Shown here piece after piece: positions 1 to 5,138 of a stretch of 5,138 nt of DNA (position 1 is its first letter; the number at the start of each line of letters is the position of its first letter). A program made the position numbers and the translations under genes. The notes under the pieces were generated by a model. The model was not told where the DNA came from and did not search any database. It was given only the letters and a program-made list of their open reading frames with translations. The DNA comes from Oceanihabitans sp. (GTDB taxonomy: Bacteria > Bacteroidota > Bacteroidia > Flavobacteriales > Flavobacteriaceae), in NCBI GenBank assembly GCA_018067265.1, contig JAGPUY010000018.1:1-5138 (forward strand), in the 5' to 3' direction.

Positions 1-7
1 AACGACT

Positions 8-1129
8 CTAATTTGCACTTGTTTTTAAGGCTTCGTCTAGTGTGATTTTTTTTCCTTCTTTAAAAGCCACTAAAAAACAGGAAGTATATCCTTTCTTTTT
101 AGCATTGACTTGTAATTGCTTAGCTTTGGTATAGTCTGATGTATAGCCATGGAAATACTTATAAAGATTGCCTTCTTTTTCTCTAGAAAGATCGGGTAAA
201 CCTTTAAAATTATATGCTTTTAGTGCTAATTTTCTAGAACTAGCAGCGATTTGCACTCTAAAAACTACATTTTCATAGATTTGTTCATGCTCCTTATTGG
301 TAACGCTAGGAAACTCTTCTTGCGGTGTAAAAACAAATGCGCCTATATTTTGATCTAAAGTCGCTTTATAATCTAAAACGGCATCACTAATAGATTTAGA
401 AATTTCTTGTTGTCCTTTCGACGAGTTTAAATATTTTCCTTCGCTGGTGTTTGTGATAAATCCAGTTTCAATAAGTACACTGGGCATATAGGTATTGTGT
501 AACACCCAAAGGCTAATTTGTTTTACGCCTCTACTTTTTCTTTTTAATTTGTTTTGAAAACTTTTCTCTACCAAATCTGCAAGCATAATACTTTGGTCTA
601 CGTATTCTTCTTGCATTAATGTTAACCCTATCATCGACTCTGGGGCGTTTGGATCAAAACCTTCGTAATGTTTTTCATAGTTATCCTCTAGAAAAATCAC
701 TTCGTTTTCTGCTTTTGCAACATTAAAGTTACGGGCGGTATTCCCAACACCTAAAACATAGGTTTCTGTACCAGAAGCTTGTGTGTGGTGCGCATTGCAA
801 TGAATAGACACAAATAAATCGGCATCTGCATCATTCGCGATTTTTGCTCTACCACGCAGTGTTACAAAAACATCTGTCTTTCTAGTGTAAATAACTTTTA
901 TGTTTTTATTTTTTGCTAAATTTTCACCAACTTGCAAAACAACTTTTAAGGCGATCTCTTTTTCTGTGTAGCCGTTTTTTGTTGGTCTGCCGGGATCGTG
1001 CCCACCATGACCCGCATCTAAAACAACAACAAACGGTTCTGTTTGTTGTGCAAAAGCAGCGGTTGCATTAACAAATATTGTTAATGCTATTATAAAAGAT
1101 AAGAAATGTAATAATCTATTCGTTTGCAT
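8..1129 (-). CDS. N-acetylmuramoyl-L-alanine amidase (Amidase_3) with C-terminal SPOR-like domain
   Basis: A secreted zinc hydrolase of 373 residues, expected to cut the bond between N-acetylmuramic acid and L-alanine in peptidoglycan during cell separation or wall turnover. Residues 1-27 form a Sec signal peptide ending AAFA|Q. The Amidase_3 domain covers about 33-255. Its zinc ligands appear as His41 in DAGHGG, Glu56 in GYTEKE and His110 in SIHCNAH; the catalytic Glu221 lies in VLIETGFITN. Between His110 and Glu221 is a helical, acidic insertion (about 137-190), at the place where AmiA/B/C enzymes carry an autoinhibitory helix. Residues about 288-362 (from VVFRVQIAAS to FLVAFKEGKKI) look like a SPOR domain, which in other proteins binds denuded septal glycan. 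The ATG start gives a proper signal peptide. It diverges from lptD. In related genomes an MCE/MlaD gene often follows, which here would lie outside the window. Family assignment is firm; the SPOR call and regulation are inferred. Confidence 0.95.
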   Translation of the reverse strand: MQTNRLLHFLSFIIALTIFVNATAAFAQQTEPFVVVLDAGHGGHDPGRPTKNGYTEKEIALKVVLQVGENLAKNKNIKVIYTRKTDVFVTLRGRAKIANDADADLFVSIHCNAHHTQASGTETYVLGVGNTARNFNVAKAENEVIFLEDNYEKHYEGFDPNAPESMIGLTLMQEEYVDQSIMLADLVEKSFQNKLKRKSRGVKQISLWVLHNTYMPSVLIETGFITNTSEGKYLNSSKGQQEISKSISDAVLDYKATLDQNIGAFVFTPQEEFPSVTNKEHEQIYENVVFRVQIAASSRKLALKAYNFKGLPDLSREKEGNLYKYFHGYTSDYTKAKQLQVNAKKKGYTSCFLVAFKEGKKITLDEALKTSAN

Positions 1130-1256
1130 ACAGATAATAACTATTTAAGGCTTGAATTATTTTAAATTGCTTAATATTAAATTAATCATAAAAAATATAT
1201 GTAATTTTGGCAATTCAAAAACCGAGCCATACTTTTACAAAAATACATTAAAAGCG
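1130..1256. promoter_or_regulatory. Divergent intergenic region between the amidase and lptD
   Basis: This AT-rich stretch of 127 bp separates two head-to-head genes if lptD starts at the TTG at 1257. It contains one perfect TAnnTTTG box on the plus strand at 1202-1209. For the minus-strand amidase the best candidate is a weak TATATTTT (complement of 1192-1199), which misses the final G and is little better than chance in such AT-rich DNA. No Shine-Dalgarno sequence is seen for either gene, which is normal in Bacteroidetes. Confidence 0.5.
1202..1209 (+). promoter_or_regulatory. Candidate Bacteroidetes -7 promoter box (TAATTTTG) for lptD
   Basis: TAATTTTG matches the Bacteroidetes primary-sigma -7 consensus TAnnTTTG exactly. 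Transcription would begin near 1214-1218 and give a leader of roughly 40 nt before the TTG codon at 1257. No clear TTG-type -33 element lies at the usual distance; the DNA there is only AT-rich (TTAATATTAAATTAA). The box lies inside the longer open frame that begins at 1152, so its use would rule out that earlier start for transcripts made from here. Confidence 0.5.
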
Positions 1257-3983
1257 TTGTGTACAAATAAATTTCATATACTTTTTACTCTAAGTTTTAC
1301 CATGTTTATTAACATGTGTGGCTTTGCTCAAGACAGACCAAAATCTGGAGGAGAGATTGAACCCGTAAAAAAGAGCGATACCATTGCAGTTAATGTAAAC
1401 GAAGTTTTACAACCAAATGCAAAAAATGGTACACTAGAACTTACCGAAAAGGGCCAAGACTCTACGAAAACAGACTCTGTAAAACCAAAACCGGAGTTTC
1501 TTACCGATATTGTTACCTACAAAGCTAAAGATTACACCTCTTTTAATAAAAAAGAACAAAAGCTATACTTATATAATGAAGCCGAAATTATCTATGGTGA
1601 CATGGAAATTAAAGCTGGAGTTATCGTTATAGATTATAGTAAAAACGAAGTATATGCCGGAAGAGTGAAAGATTCTGCAGGTGTTTACTCCCAGCATCCT
1701 GTTTTTAAACAAGGCACACAAGTCGTTGAACCAGATTCTATCCGATTTAATATTGATACCGAAAAAGCATTAATCTTTAATTCTAGAACCGAGCAATCCG
1801 GTGGATTTATTGATAGTGCCATCTCGAAAAAAGAAAATGATTCGGTTTATTTTGTTAAAAATGCAAAGTTTACCACTTCTGAAAACAGAGAAGATCCGGA
1901 ATATTACTTTTTACTGCGTAAAGCAAAAATAGTACCAGACGAGAAAGTGGCTACCGGTTTAACCAATATGTTTATTTACGGTGTTCCTACTCCTATTGGA
2001 TTGCCTTTTGCCTATTTCCCGTTAACCAAAAAGCAAACTTCAGGTGTTATATTTCCAAGTTTTGGAGAACAAAACTCTAGAGGTTATTTTTTACAAAATG
2101 GAGGGTATTACTTTGCGCTTAGTGATTATGTAGACTTAGCAGTTCTTGGTGATTATTATACCAATGGTAGTTACGGAATGCGTTTAGAAAGTAAATATAA
2201 AGTCCGTTATAAATTTAATGGTAGTTTTGGTTTTAGGTACGAAAACCTAATTACTAGTGAACGTGGTTTTGAGGATTACGCAAAAAGCACCATTTATAAT
2301 TTACGTTGGTCACACAGTCAAGATACCAAAGCGAATCCGAACTCGCGTTTCTCCGCTTCTGTAAACTTAGGAAGTAGTCAATATTACCAAAATTCTATCA
2401 ACCAAGTAAACGTTGCTAGTTTTTTAAATAACACCTTGTCTTCTTCCATTTCGTATTCGAAAACATTTCAAGGAGAACCACAAGTAAATTTTAGTGCTAC
2501 AGCAACACACTCGCAAAACACCAATACGGAAAGCGTTACCATGACACTTCCAACAATTCAAACAAGTGTTAGTAGAGTTTACCCATTTGCAAGCGAAACT
2601 GGCACCAAAAATGGTATTATTCAAAATATAAACTTTCAGTATAATTTAAGTGCAGAAAACAGAATTAGCACAACCGATTCCCTTTTCTTTAAAAAGGAAA
2701 TGTGGGACGAAGCTAAAAGTGGGATTCAGCATACTATTCCTTTATCTACTAATTTCAAAATCTTTAAATACTTTAGCTTAAGTGCTAGTACAAACTACGA
2801 GGAGAATTGGACTTTTAAAACGGTCAATAAGTATTATGACACCGATTTAGAGGAAGAGATAACGGTAGAAAACAAAGGTTTTGATGCTTTTAGAACCTAT
2901 AATTTTAGTACCAGTATTGGAACTACTATTTATGGTATGTTCAATTTTGAAAAAGAAGGCGAAAATAAAAAGATAAAAGCGATACGGCATGTCATGCGAC
3001 CTTCGGTAAGTTATAATATAAATCCTTCTTTTGACAAGTATTGGGATTCTTATGAAGTGGTAAATGCGGATGGTGCTGTTGCTGAAGAAGTAGAATTTTC
3101 TCGTTTTGAAGAAACTATTTACGGTGCTCCAAATCAGAATTTCTCTAGTACGATGGGTTTAAGTCTTTCTAATAATTTTGAGGCCAAAGTAAGAGATAAA
3201 GACAGTACTGCAACCGAAGCTAAAAAAATCATTTTACTTAATAACTTAAACTTTTCTACTTCTTATAATTTTGCTGGAGACTCGCTGCAATGGAGCCCAA
3301 TGCGAATTAGTGGAGGAACACAGATACTTAACGATAAAATGTCTATAAACTTTGGAGCGGTTCTAGATCCTTATGCTTTAGATAACAATAATGCTAAAGT
3401 CGATACCTATAACATCAATAACGGAGGAAGTTTATTTAGACTGACCAGTGCAAACCTTACCATGAACTATACTTTAAACAGTTCCTCGTTTAATGGTAAA
3501 GAAGATGAAAGCAGAACCAATAGTAGAGAAGAAACCTTACGAAGTGGTGGACGAGCAGATGATCTTTTTGGGGTTACTGAAGATTTTGCAAACCAGCAAT
3601 TAAACAATAACAAGCAAGAAGATAAAGAATCAAGCGAGTTTTATAATTATAAAATCCCATGGAGTTTACGTCTTGCCTATGCTGTTAATTATTCTAATGC
3701 TGCCAGGCAAAACGAAATATCATCACACTCTTTAATGTTTTCTGGAGATATTGAGTTTGCGCCACGTTGGACGGTTGGAGCATCTTCTGGTTACGATTTA
3801 CAAAATCAAGGTTTTACCTATACACAATTGCGTTTTGAACGTGATTTATTAAGTTGGCGAATGAATCTTTCTTGGGTTCCTTTTAGCACACGAAGTTCTT
3901 GGAATTTCTTTATTGGTATTAAATCTAGTATATTAAAAGATATCAAATACGAAAAACGTAAAGATACCGACGATGAGCTTTAG
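1257..3983 (+). CDS. lptD: LPS-assembly outer membrane protein LptD
   Basis: The outer-membrane beta-barrel that receives lipopolysaccharide from the periplasmic Lpt bridge and inserts it, normally with LptE, into the outer leaflet. From the TTG at 1257 it has 908 residues: a signal peptide of about 24 (KFHILFTLSFTMF core, GFA|Q cleavage site), a Lys/Ser/Thr-rich linker, an LptA/OstA-like beta-jellyroll (about 80-225; NEAEIIYGDMEIKAG, then DSIRFNIDTEKALIFNSRT), then the conserved entry GVPTPIGLPFAYFPL and TSGVIFPSFG, and a long barrel of alternating aromatic strands to the C-terminus. The frame is open back to a TTG at 1152, but that start would put about 35 charged residues before the signal peptide and leave only 22 bp to the divergent amidase. 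The first in-frame ATG, at 1302, would destroy the signal peptide. The mature protein has no cysteine, unlike E. coli LptD. A hydrophilic loop of about 50 residues is encoded near 3492-3640, before the IPWSLRLAY strand. Product certain; start inferred. Confidence 0.93.
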   Translation: MCTNKFHILFTLSFTMFINMCGFAQDRPKSGGEIEPVKKSDTIAVNVNEVLQPNAKNGTLELTEKGQDSTKTDSVKPKPEFLTDIVTYKAKDYTSFNKKEQKLYLYNEAEIIYGDMEIKAGVIVIDYSKNEVYAGRVKDSAGVYSQHPVFKQGTQVVEPDSIRFNIDTEKALIFNSRTEQSGGFIDSAISKKENDSVYFVKNAKFTTSENREDPEYYFLLRKAKIVPDEKVATGLTNMFIYGVPTPIGLPFAYFPLTKKQTSGVIFPSFGEQNSRGYFLQNGGYYFALSDYVDLAVLGDYYTNGSYGMRLESKYKVRYKFNGSFGFRYENLITSERGFEDYAKSTIYNLRWSHSQDTKANPNSRFSASVNLGSSQYYQNSINQVNVASFLNNTLSSSISYSKTFQGEPQVNFSATATHSQNTNTESVTMTLPTIQTSVSRVYPFASETGTKNGIIQNINFQYNLSAENRISTTDSLFFKKEMWDEAKSGIQHTIPLSTNFKIFKYFSLSASTNYEENWTFKTVNKYYDTDLEEEITVENKGFDAFRTYNFSTSIGTTIYGMFNFEKEGENKKIKAIRHVMRPSVSYNINPSFDKYWDSYEVVNADGAVAEEVEFSRFEETIYGAPNQNFSSTMGLSLSNNFEAKVRDKDSTATEAKKIILLNNLNFSTSYNFAGDSLQWSPMRISGGTQILNDKMSINFGAVLDPYALDNNNAKVDTYNINNGGSLFRLTSANLTMNYTLNSSSFNGKEDESRTNSREETLRSGGRADDLFGVTEDFANQQLNNNKQEDKESSEFYNYKIPWSLRLAYAVNYSNAARQNEISSHSLMFSGDIEFAPRWTVGASSGYDLQNQGFTYTQLRFERDLLSWRMNLSWVPFSTRSSWNFFIGIKSSILKDIKYEKRKDTDDEL

Positions 3984-4011
3984 TTAGCTGTTAGCTGTTA
4001 GCTGTTAGCTG
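3984..4011 (+). repeat. Four perfect tandem copies of the heptamer TTAGCTG
   Basis: Copies lie at 3984-3990, 3991-3997, 3998-4004 and 4005-4011, starting on the base after the lptD TAG stop, with no mismatches. Each unit contains the self-complementary AGCT, so adjacent units can form only weak 4-bp pairings; it is not a convincing terminator. Seven is not a multiple of three, so copy-number change would shift frame inside a gene, but here it falls outside coding sequence. A perfect 12-bp palindrome, GAAAATATTTTC, follows at 4014-4025. Function unknown. Confidence 0.9.
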
Positions 4012-4030
4012 AAGAAAATATTTTCGTTTA

Positions 4031-4058
4031 TCATTATGAACTCGATTCAGGATTTCAT
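4031..4058 (+). repeat. Dispersed hairpin repeat, copy 1 (diverged)
   Basis: A stem of ATTATGAA (4033-4040) and TTCAGGAT (4046-4053) closes over the loop CTCGA, with six Watson-Crick pairs, one G-T pair and one mismatch. The 28-bp unit aligns with copy 2 at 4095-4121, sharing TCATT, GAACT, GATTCAG and a terminal CAT in the same order and orientation. From memory, repeats resembling TCATTCTGAACTTG...TTCAGAATC are common between genes in flavobacterial genomes; this looks like a decayed member. That family link is recall, not a search result. Confidence 0.6.
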
Positions 4059-4094
4059 ACTTGTATTGTGTAAAATTTAATACATTAGTACTTG

Positions 4095-4121
4095 TCATTC
4101 GGAACTGGATTCAGAATCCAT
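4095..4121 (+). repeat. Dispersed hairpin repeat, copy 2
   Basis: A stem of ATTCGGAA (4097-4104) and TTCAGAAT (4110-4117) closes over the loop CTGGA, with seven of eight pairs matched. An alternative fold is the perfect 13-mer palindrome GGATTC-A-GAATCC at 4107-4119. It repeats copy 1 (4031-4058), about 64 bp away in the same orientation, and is the better preserved of the two. Confidence 0.65.
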
Positions 4122-4146
4122 ATAAATTAAAGTTTAATTAAAAGAG

Positions 4147-4186
4147 ATTTCCACTTTCCTTCCTACGGCAGGCAGGCTCGGGAAAT
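4147..4186 (+). repeat. GC-rich nested hairpin in the ridA leader
   Basis: An outer 6-bp stem, ATTTCC (4147-4152) with GGAAAT (4181-4186), encloses an inner stem, CCTTCCT (4158-4164) with AGGCAGG (4170-4176), which has one central mismatch and the loop ACGGC. The run CCTACGGCAGGCAGGC stands out as GC-rich in otherwise AT-rich DNA, and I recall similar CCTGCC/GGCAGG palindromes as recurring flavobacterial intergenic motifs. There is no T-run after it, so it does not look like an intrinsic terminator. If transcribed it would sit just 17 nt ahead of the ridA start. Confidence 0.6.
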
Positions 4187-4203
4187 GCAAAAATAAATTT
4201 TCT

Positions 4204-4584
4204 ATGAAAAAAATAATAACTACACCAAACGCTCCTGCTCCTATTGGGCCATACAACCAAGCAGTTCTTTCTGGAAACACTTTATATACTTCGGGACAAA
4301 TTGCATTACATCCAGAAACTGGAGAATTGGTTATGGACGATATTAAAACGGAAACCAAACAAGTTATGGAAAACATGAAAGCGGTTCTTGCTGCTGCAAA
4401 CATGACTTTTGAGAACGTGATTAAAACGTCTATTTTTATTAGTGATATGCACAACTTTGCACAAATTAACGAAGTGTATGGTCAGTATTTTGACAATGAC
4501 TCTGCTCCTGCTAGAGAAACTGTAGAAGTTGCTAATCTGCCAAAATTTGTAAATGTAGAGATTAGCTGTATTGCTGTTTTATAA
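4204..4584 (+). CDS. ridA: RidA family reactive intermediate/imine deaminase
   Basis: A cytosolic protein of 126 residues, the usual length for the YjgF/YER057c/UK114 family, which forms trimers. RidA proteins hydrolyse reactive enamines and imines such as 2-aminoacrylate, released by PLP enzymes like threonine/serine dehydratase, to 2-keto acids and ammonia. Family positions are present: Tyr17 in GPYNQAV, Ser30 in YTSGQI, Asn89 in INEVYGQYF, Arg104 in APARETVEVANLP (the arginine that binds the substrate carboxylate) and Glu119 in NVEIS. E. coli Cys107 aligns with Thr106, a common change not expected to abolish activity. Keeping the arginine favours a true deaminase of the RidA subgroup. The ATG at 4204 gives the standard MKKIITTPNAPAPIGPY start; no Shine-Dalgarno is seen. 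It lies 220 bp downstream of lptD with no clear terminator between them, so read-through from lptD is possible. A strong terminator follows. Confidence 0.96.
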   Translation: MKKIITTPNAPAPIGPYNQAVLSGNTLYTSGQIALHPETGELVMDDIKTETKQVMENMKAVLAAANMTFENVIKTSIFISDMHNFAQINEVYGQYFDNDSAPARETVEVANLPKFVNVEISCIAVL

Positions 4585-4600
4585 AGTTATTGTTAATCTT

Positions 4601-4645
4601 AATAAAAACACCCAAATTCTAAATTAGTGTTTGGGTGTTTTTATT
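4601..4645. terminator. Bidirectional intrinsic terminator between ridA and the TlpA-like gene
   Basis: A perfect 16-bp inverted repeat pairs 4601-4616 (AATAAAAACACCCAAA) with 4630-4645 (TTTGGGTGTTTTTATT) across a 13-nt loop. The core ACACCCAAA/TTTGGGTGT is flanked by A-runs on the left and T-runs on the right, continuing as TTTT to 4649, so it reads as a hairpin plus U-tract from both strands. It lies 16 bp after the ridA stop and 35 bp from the stop of the convergent gene, the expected place for a shared terminator. Confidence 0.9.
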
Positions 4646-4680
4646 TTTTGATTAAGGACATATAACACCATTATTACTCG

Positions 4681-5138
4681 TTATTCTTTAAGGAGTTTAT
4701 TTATTTCTAAGGCTAATTTGTCTACGTTACCTTCGGTATTACCAATAGAAATATATTGAATGACGCCGTTTTTATCTATGATAAAACTTTTAGGAATTGC
4801 GCCTGTTGCATATTGGTCCCAAATGGTACTATCAAAATCATAACCAACATTAAAATCCACACCATACTTTTTCATTTTAAGCATTTTCTTAGCAACCTTT
4901 TCTTTATCTTCTCCAATAGCAATAGCTATAAAAACAAAATCTTCTCCTTCTAAAGGTTCTAATATTTTCTCAGGAAACTCGGCAAACTCCATTAAGCAAG
5001 GTGCGCACCAAGTCGCCCAATAATTAATAAAAACCACTTTTCCTTTTTGTTTAGAAAGCGTGATTTCTTCTCCGTTTATCATTTGTACCGTAAAGTCACT
5101 TGCAACATCGTCTATATTTAATTTTAACTCGTCTTCTC
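4681..5138 (-). CDS. TlpA/ResA-like thioredoxin-fold protein (partial, 5' end outside the window)
   Basis: The 151 visible residues form a redoxin domain: DDVASDFTVQMINGEEITLS, then KGKVVFINYWATWCAPC with the active-site CxxC (codons at 4996-5010), and a cis-proline segment GAIPKSFIIDKNG (proline codon at 4792-4794), ending in EINKLLKE and TAA. Members of this family are usually held in or exported to the periplasm, where they reduce or exchange disulfides, for example in cytochrome c maturation or oxidative stress defence. The frame stays open upstream of the ATG at 5082 to the window edge, and the residues there (DVASDFTVQ) are the standard beginning of the fold, so that ATG is internal. 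The true start, and any signal peptide or lipobox, lie beyond 5138. It converges on ridA. The domain call is secure; the exact substrate and cell location cannot be told. Confidence 0.92.
   Translation of the reverse strand, partial: EDELKLNIDDVASDFTVQMINGEEITLSKQKGKVVFINYWATWCAPCLMEFAEFPEKILEPLEGEDFVFIAIAIGEDKEKVAKKMLKMKKYGVDFNVGYDFDSTIWDQYATGAIPKSFIIDKNGVIQYISIGNTEGNVDKLALEINKLLKE

Larger units (their letters stand above)
4092..4190 (+). repeat. Candidate composite dispersed element with imperfect terminal inverted repeats
   Basis: The left end TTGTCATT (4092-4099) and right end AATGCAA (4184-4190) are inverted repeats that differ by one missing base. The 99 bp between them hold a hairpin repeat at the left (4095-4121), a perfect AATTAAA-G-TTTAATT inverted repeat (4125-4139), and a GC-rich nested hairpin at the right (4147-4186). 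This layout resembles small non-autonomous elements or REP-like paired hairpins that I recall from Flavobacteriaceae. It encodes no protein and ends 13 bp before the ridA start codon. Element boundaries and identity are inferred from one copy. Confidence 0.45.

Noticed and set aside
1192..1199. TATATTTT on the minus strand as the amidase promoter
   Set aside because: It misses the final G of the TAnnTTTG box, has no -33 partner, and lies in a run where such matches are expected by chance.
2424..2624. Open frame of 66 codons on the minus strand inside lptD
   Set aside because: It lies wholly inside the certain lptD barrel region, has a cysteine- and tryptophan-scattered composition with no recognisable domain, and no promoter or start context; it is a shadow frame.
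3984..4121. Repeats between lptD and ridA as a CRISPR array
   Set aside because: The 7-bp units have no spacers, and the two 28-bp hairpin copies are diverged and only two in number, with no cas genes near.
4125..4139. Perfect palindrome AATTAAA-G-TTTAATT as an operator
   Set aside because: It is made only of A and T apart from the centre, and such palindromes are frequent by chance in AT-rich spacers; it is mentioned only as part of the larger element.
4134..4454. Open frame of 106 codons on the minus strand over the ridA start
   Set aside because: It is antisense to ridA, whose catalytic residues are intact, and its protein has no family likeness; the hydrophobic look comes from complementing ridA codons.
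4756..4953. Open frame of 65 codons on the plus strand inside the TlpA-like gene
   Set aside because: It is antisense to a conserved redoxin domain and is Phe/Asn/Ile/Lys-rich in the way random AT-rich frames are.
5080..5082. ATG as the start of the TlpA-like gene
   Set aside because: The frame remains open to the window edge and the upstream residues DVASDFTVQ are a normal part of the redoxin fold, so this methionine is internal.

Overview
The window looks like ordinary chromosome from a marine-type Flavobacteriaceae or close Bacteroidetes relative. The evidence is the low GC content, the absence of Shine-Dalgarno sequences before the genes, a Bacteroidetes-style TAnnTTTG promoter box, a very long LptD of the Bacteroidetes type, and dispersed hairpin repeats of a kind I recall from flavobacterial intergenic regions. 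No tRNA, rRNA, CRISPR array, insertion sequence or phage gene is visible.

Layout: (1) 8-1129, minus strand: a secreted zinc N-acetylmuramoyl-L-alanine amidase with a SPOR-like C-terminal domain. (2) 1130-1256: a short divergent intergenic region with a good promoter box for the plus strand. (3) 1257-3983, plus strand: lptD, the outer-membrane LPS translocon, probably started by a TTG codon. (4) 3984-4203: a 220-bp non-coding gap holding four tandem 7-bp repeats, two diverged copies of a hairpin repeat, and a GC-rich nested hairpin just before the next gene. (5) 4204-4584, plus strand: ridA, enamine/imine deaminase. (6) 4601-4645: a strong bidirectional terminator between convergent genes. (7) 4681-5138, minus strand: the C-terminal part of a TlpA/ResA-like thioredoxin-fold protein that runs off the right edge.

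The first two genes both serve the cell envelope: the amidase cleaves peptidoglycan and LptD inserts LPS into the outer membrane. They are arranged head to head, so they may share regulation. RidA is a general metabolite-damage protein, and the TlpA-like protein probably works in periplasmic thiol redox; no functional link between these two is visible.

I do not see a novel multi-gene system. The points most worth a second look are the non-coding repeats between lptD and ridA, the start site of lptD, the lack of cysteines in mature LptD, and the possible regulatory insertion in the amidase.
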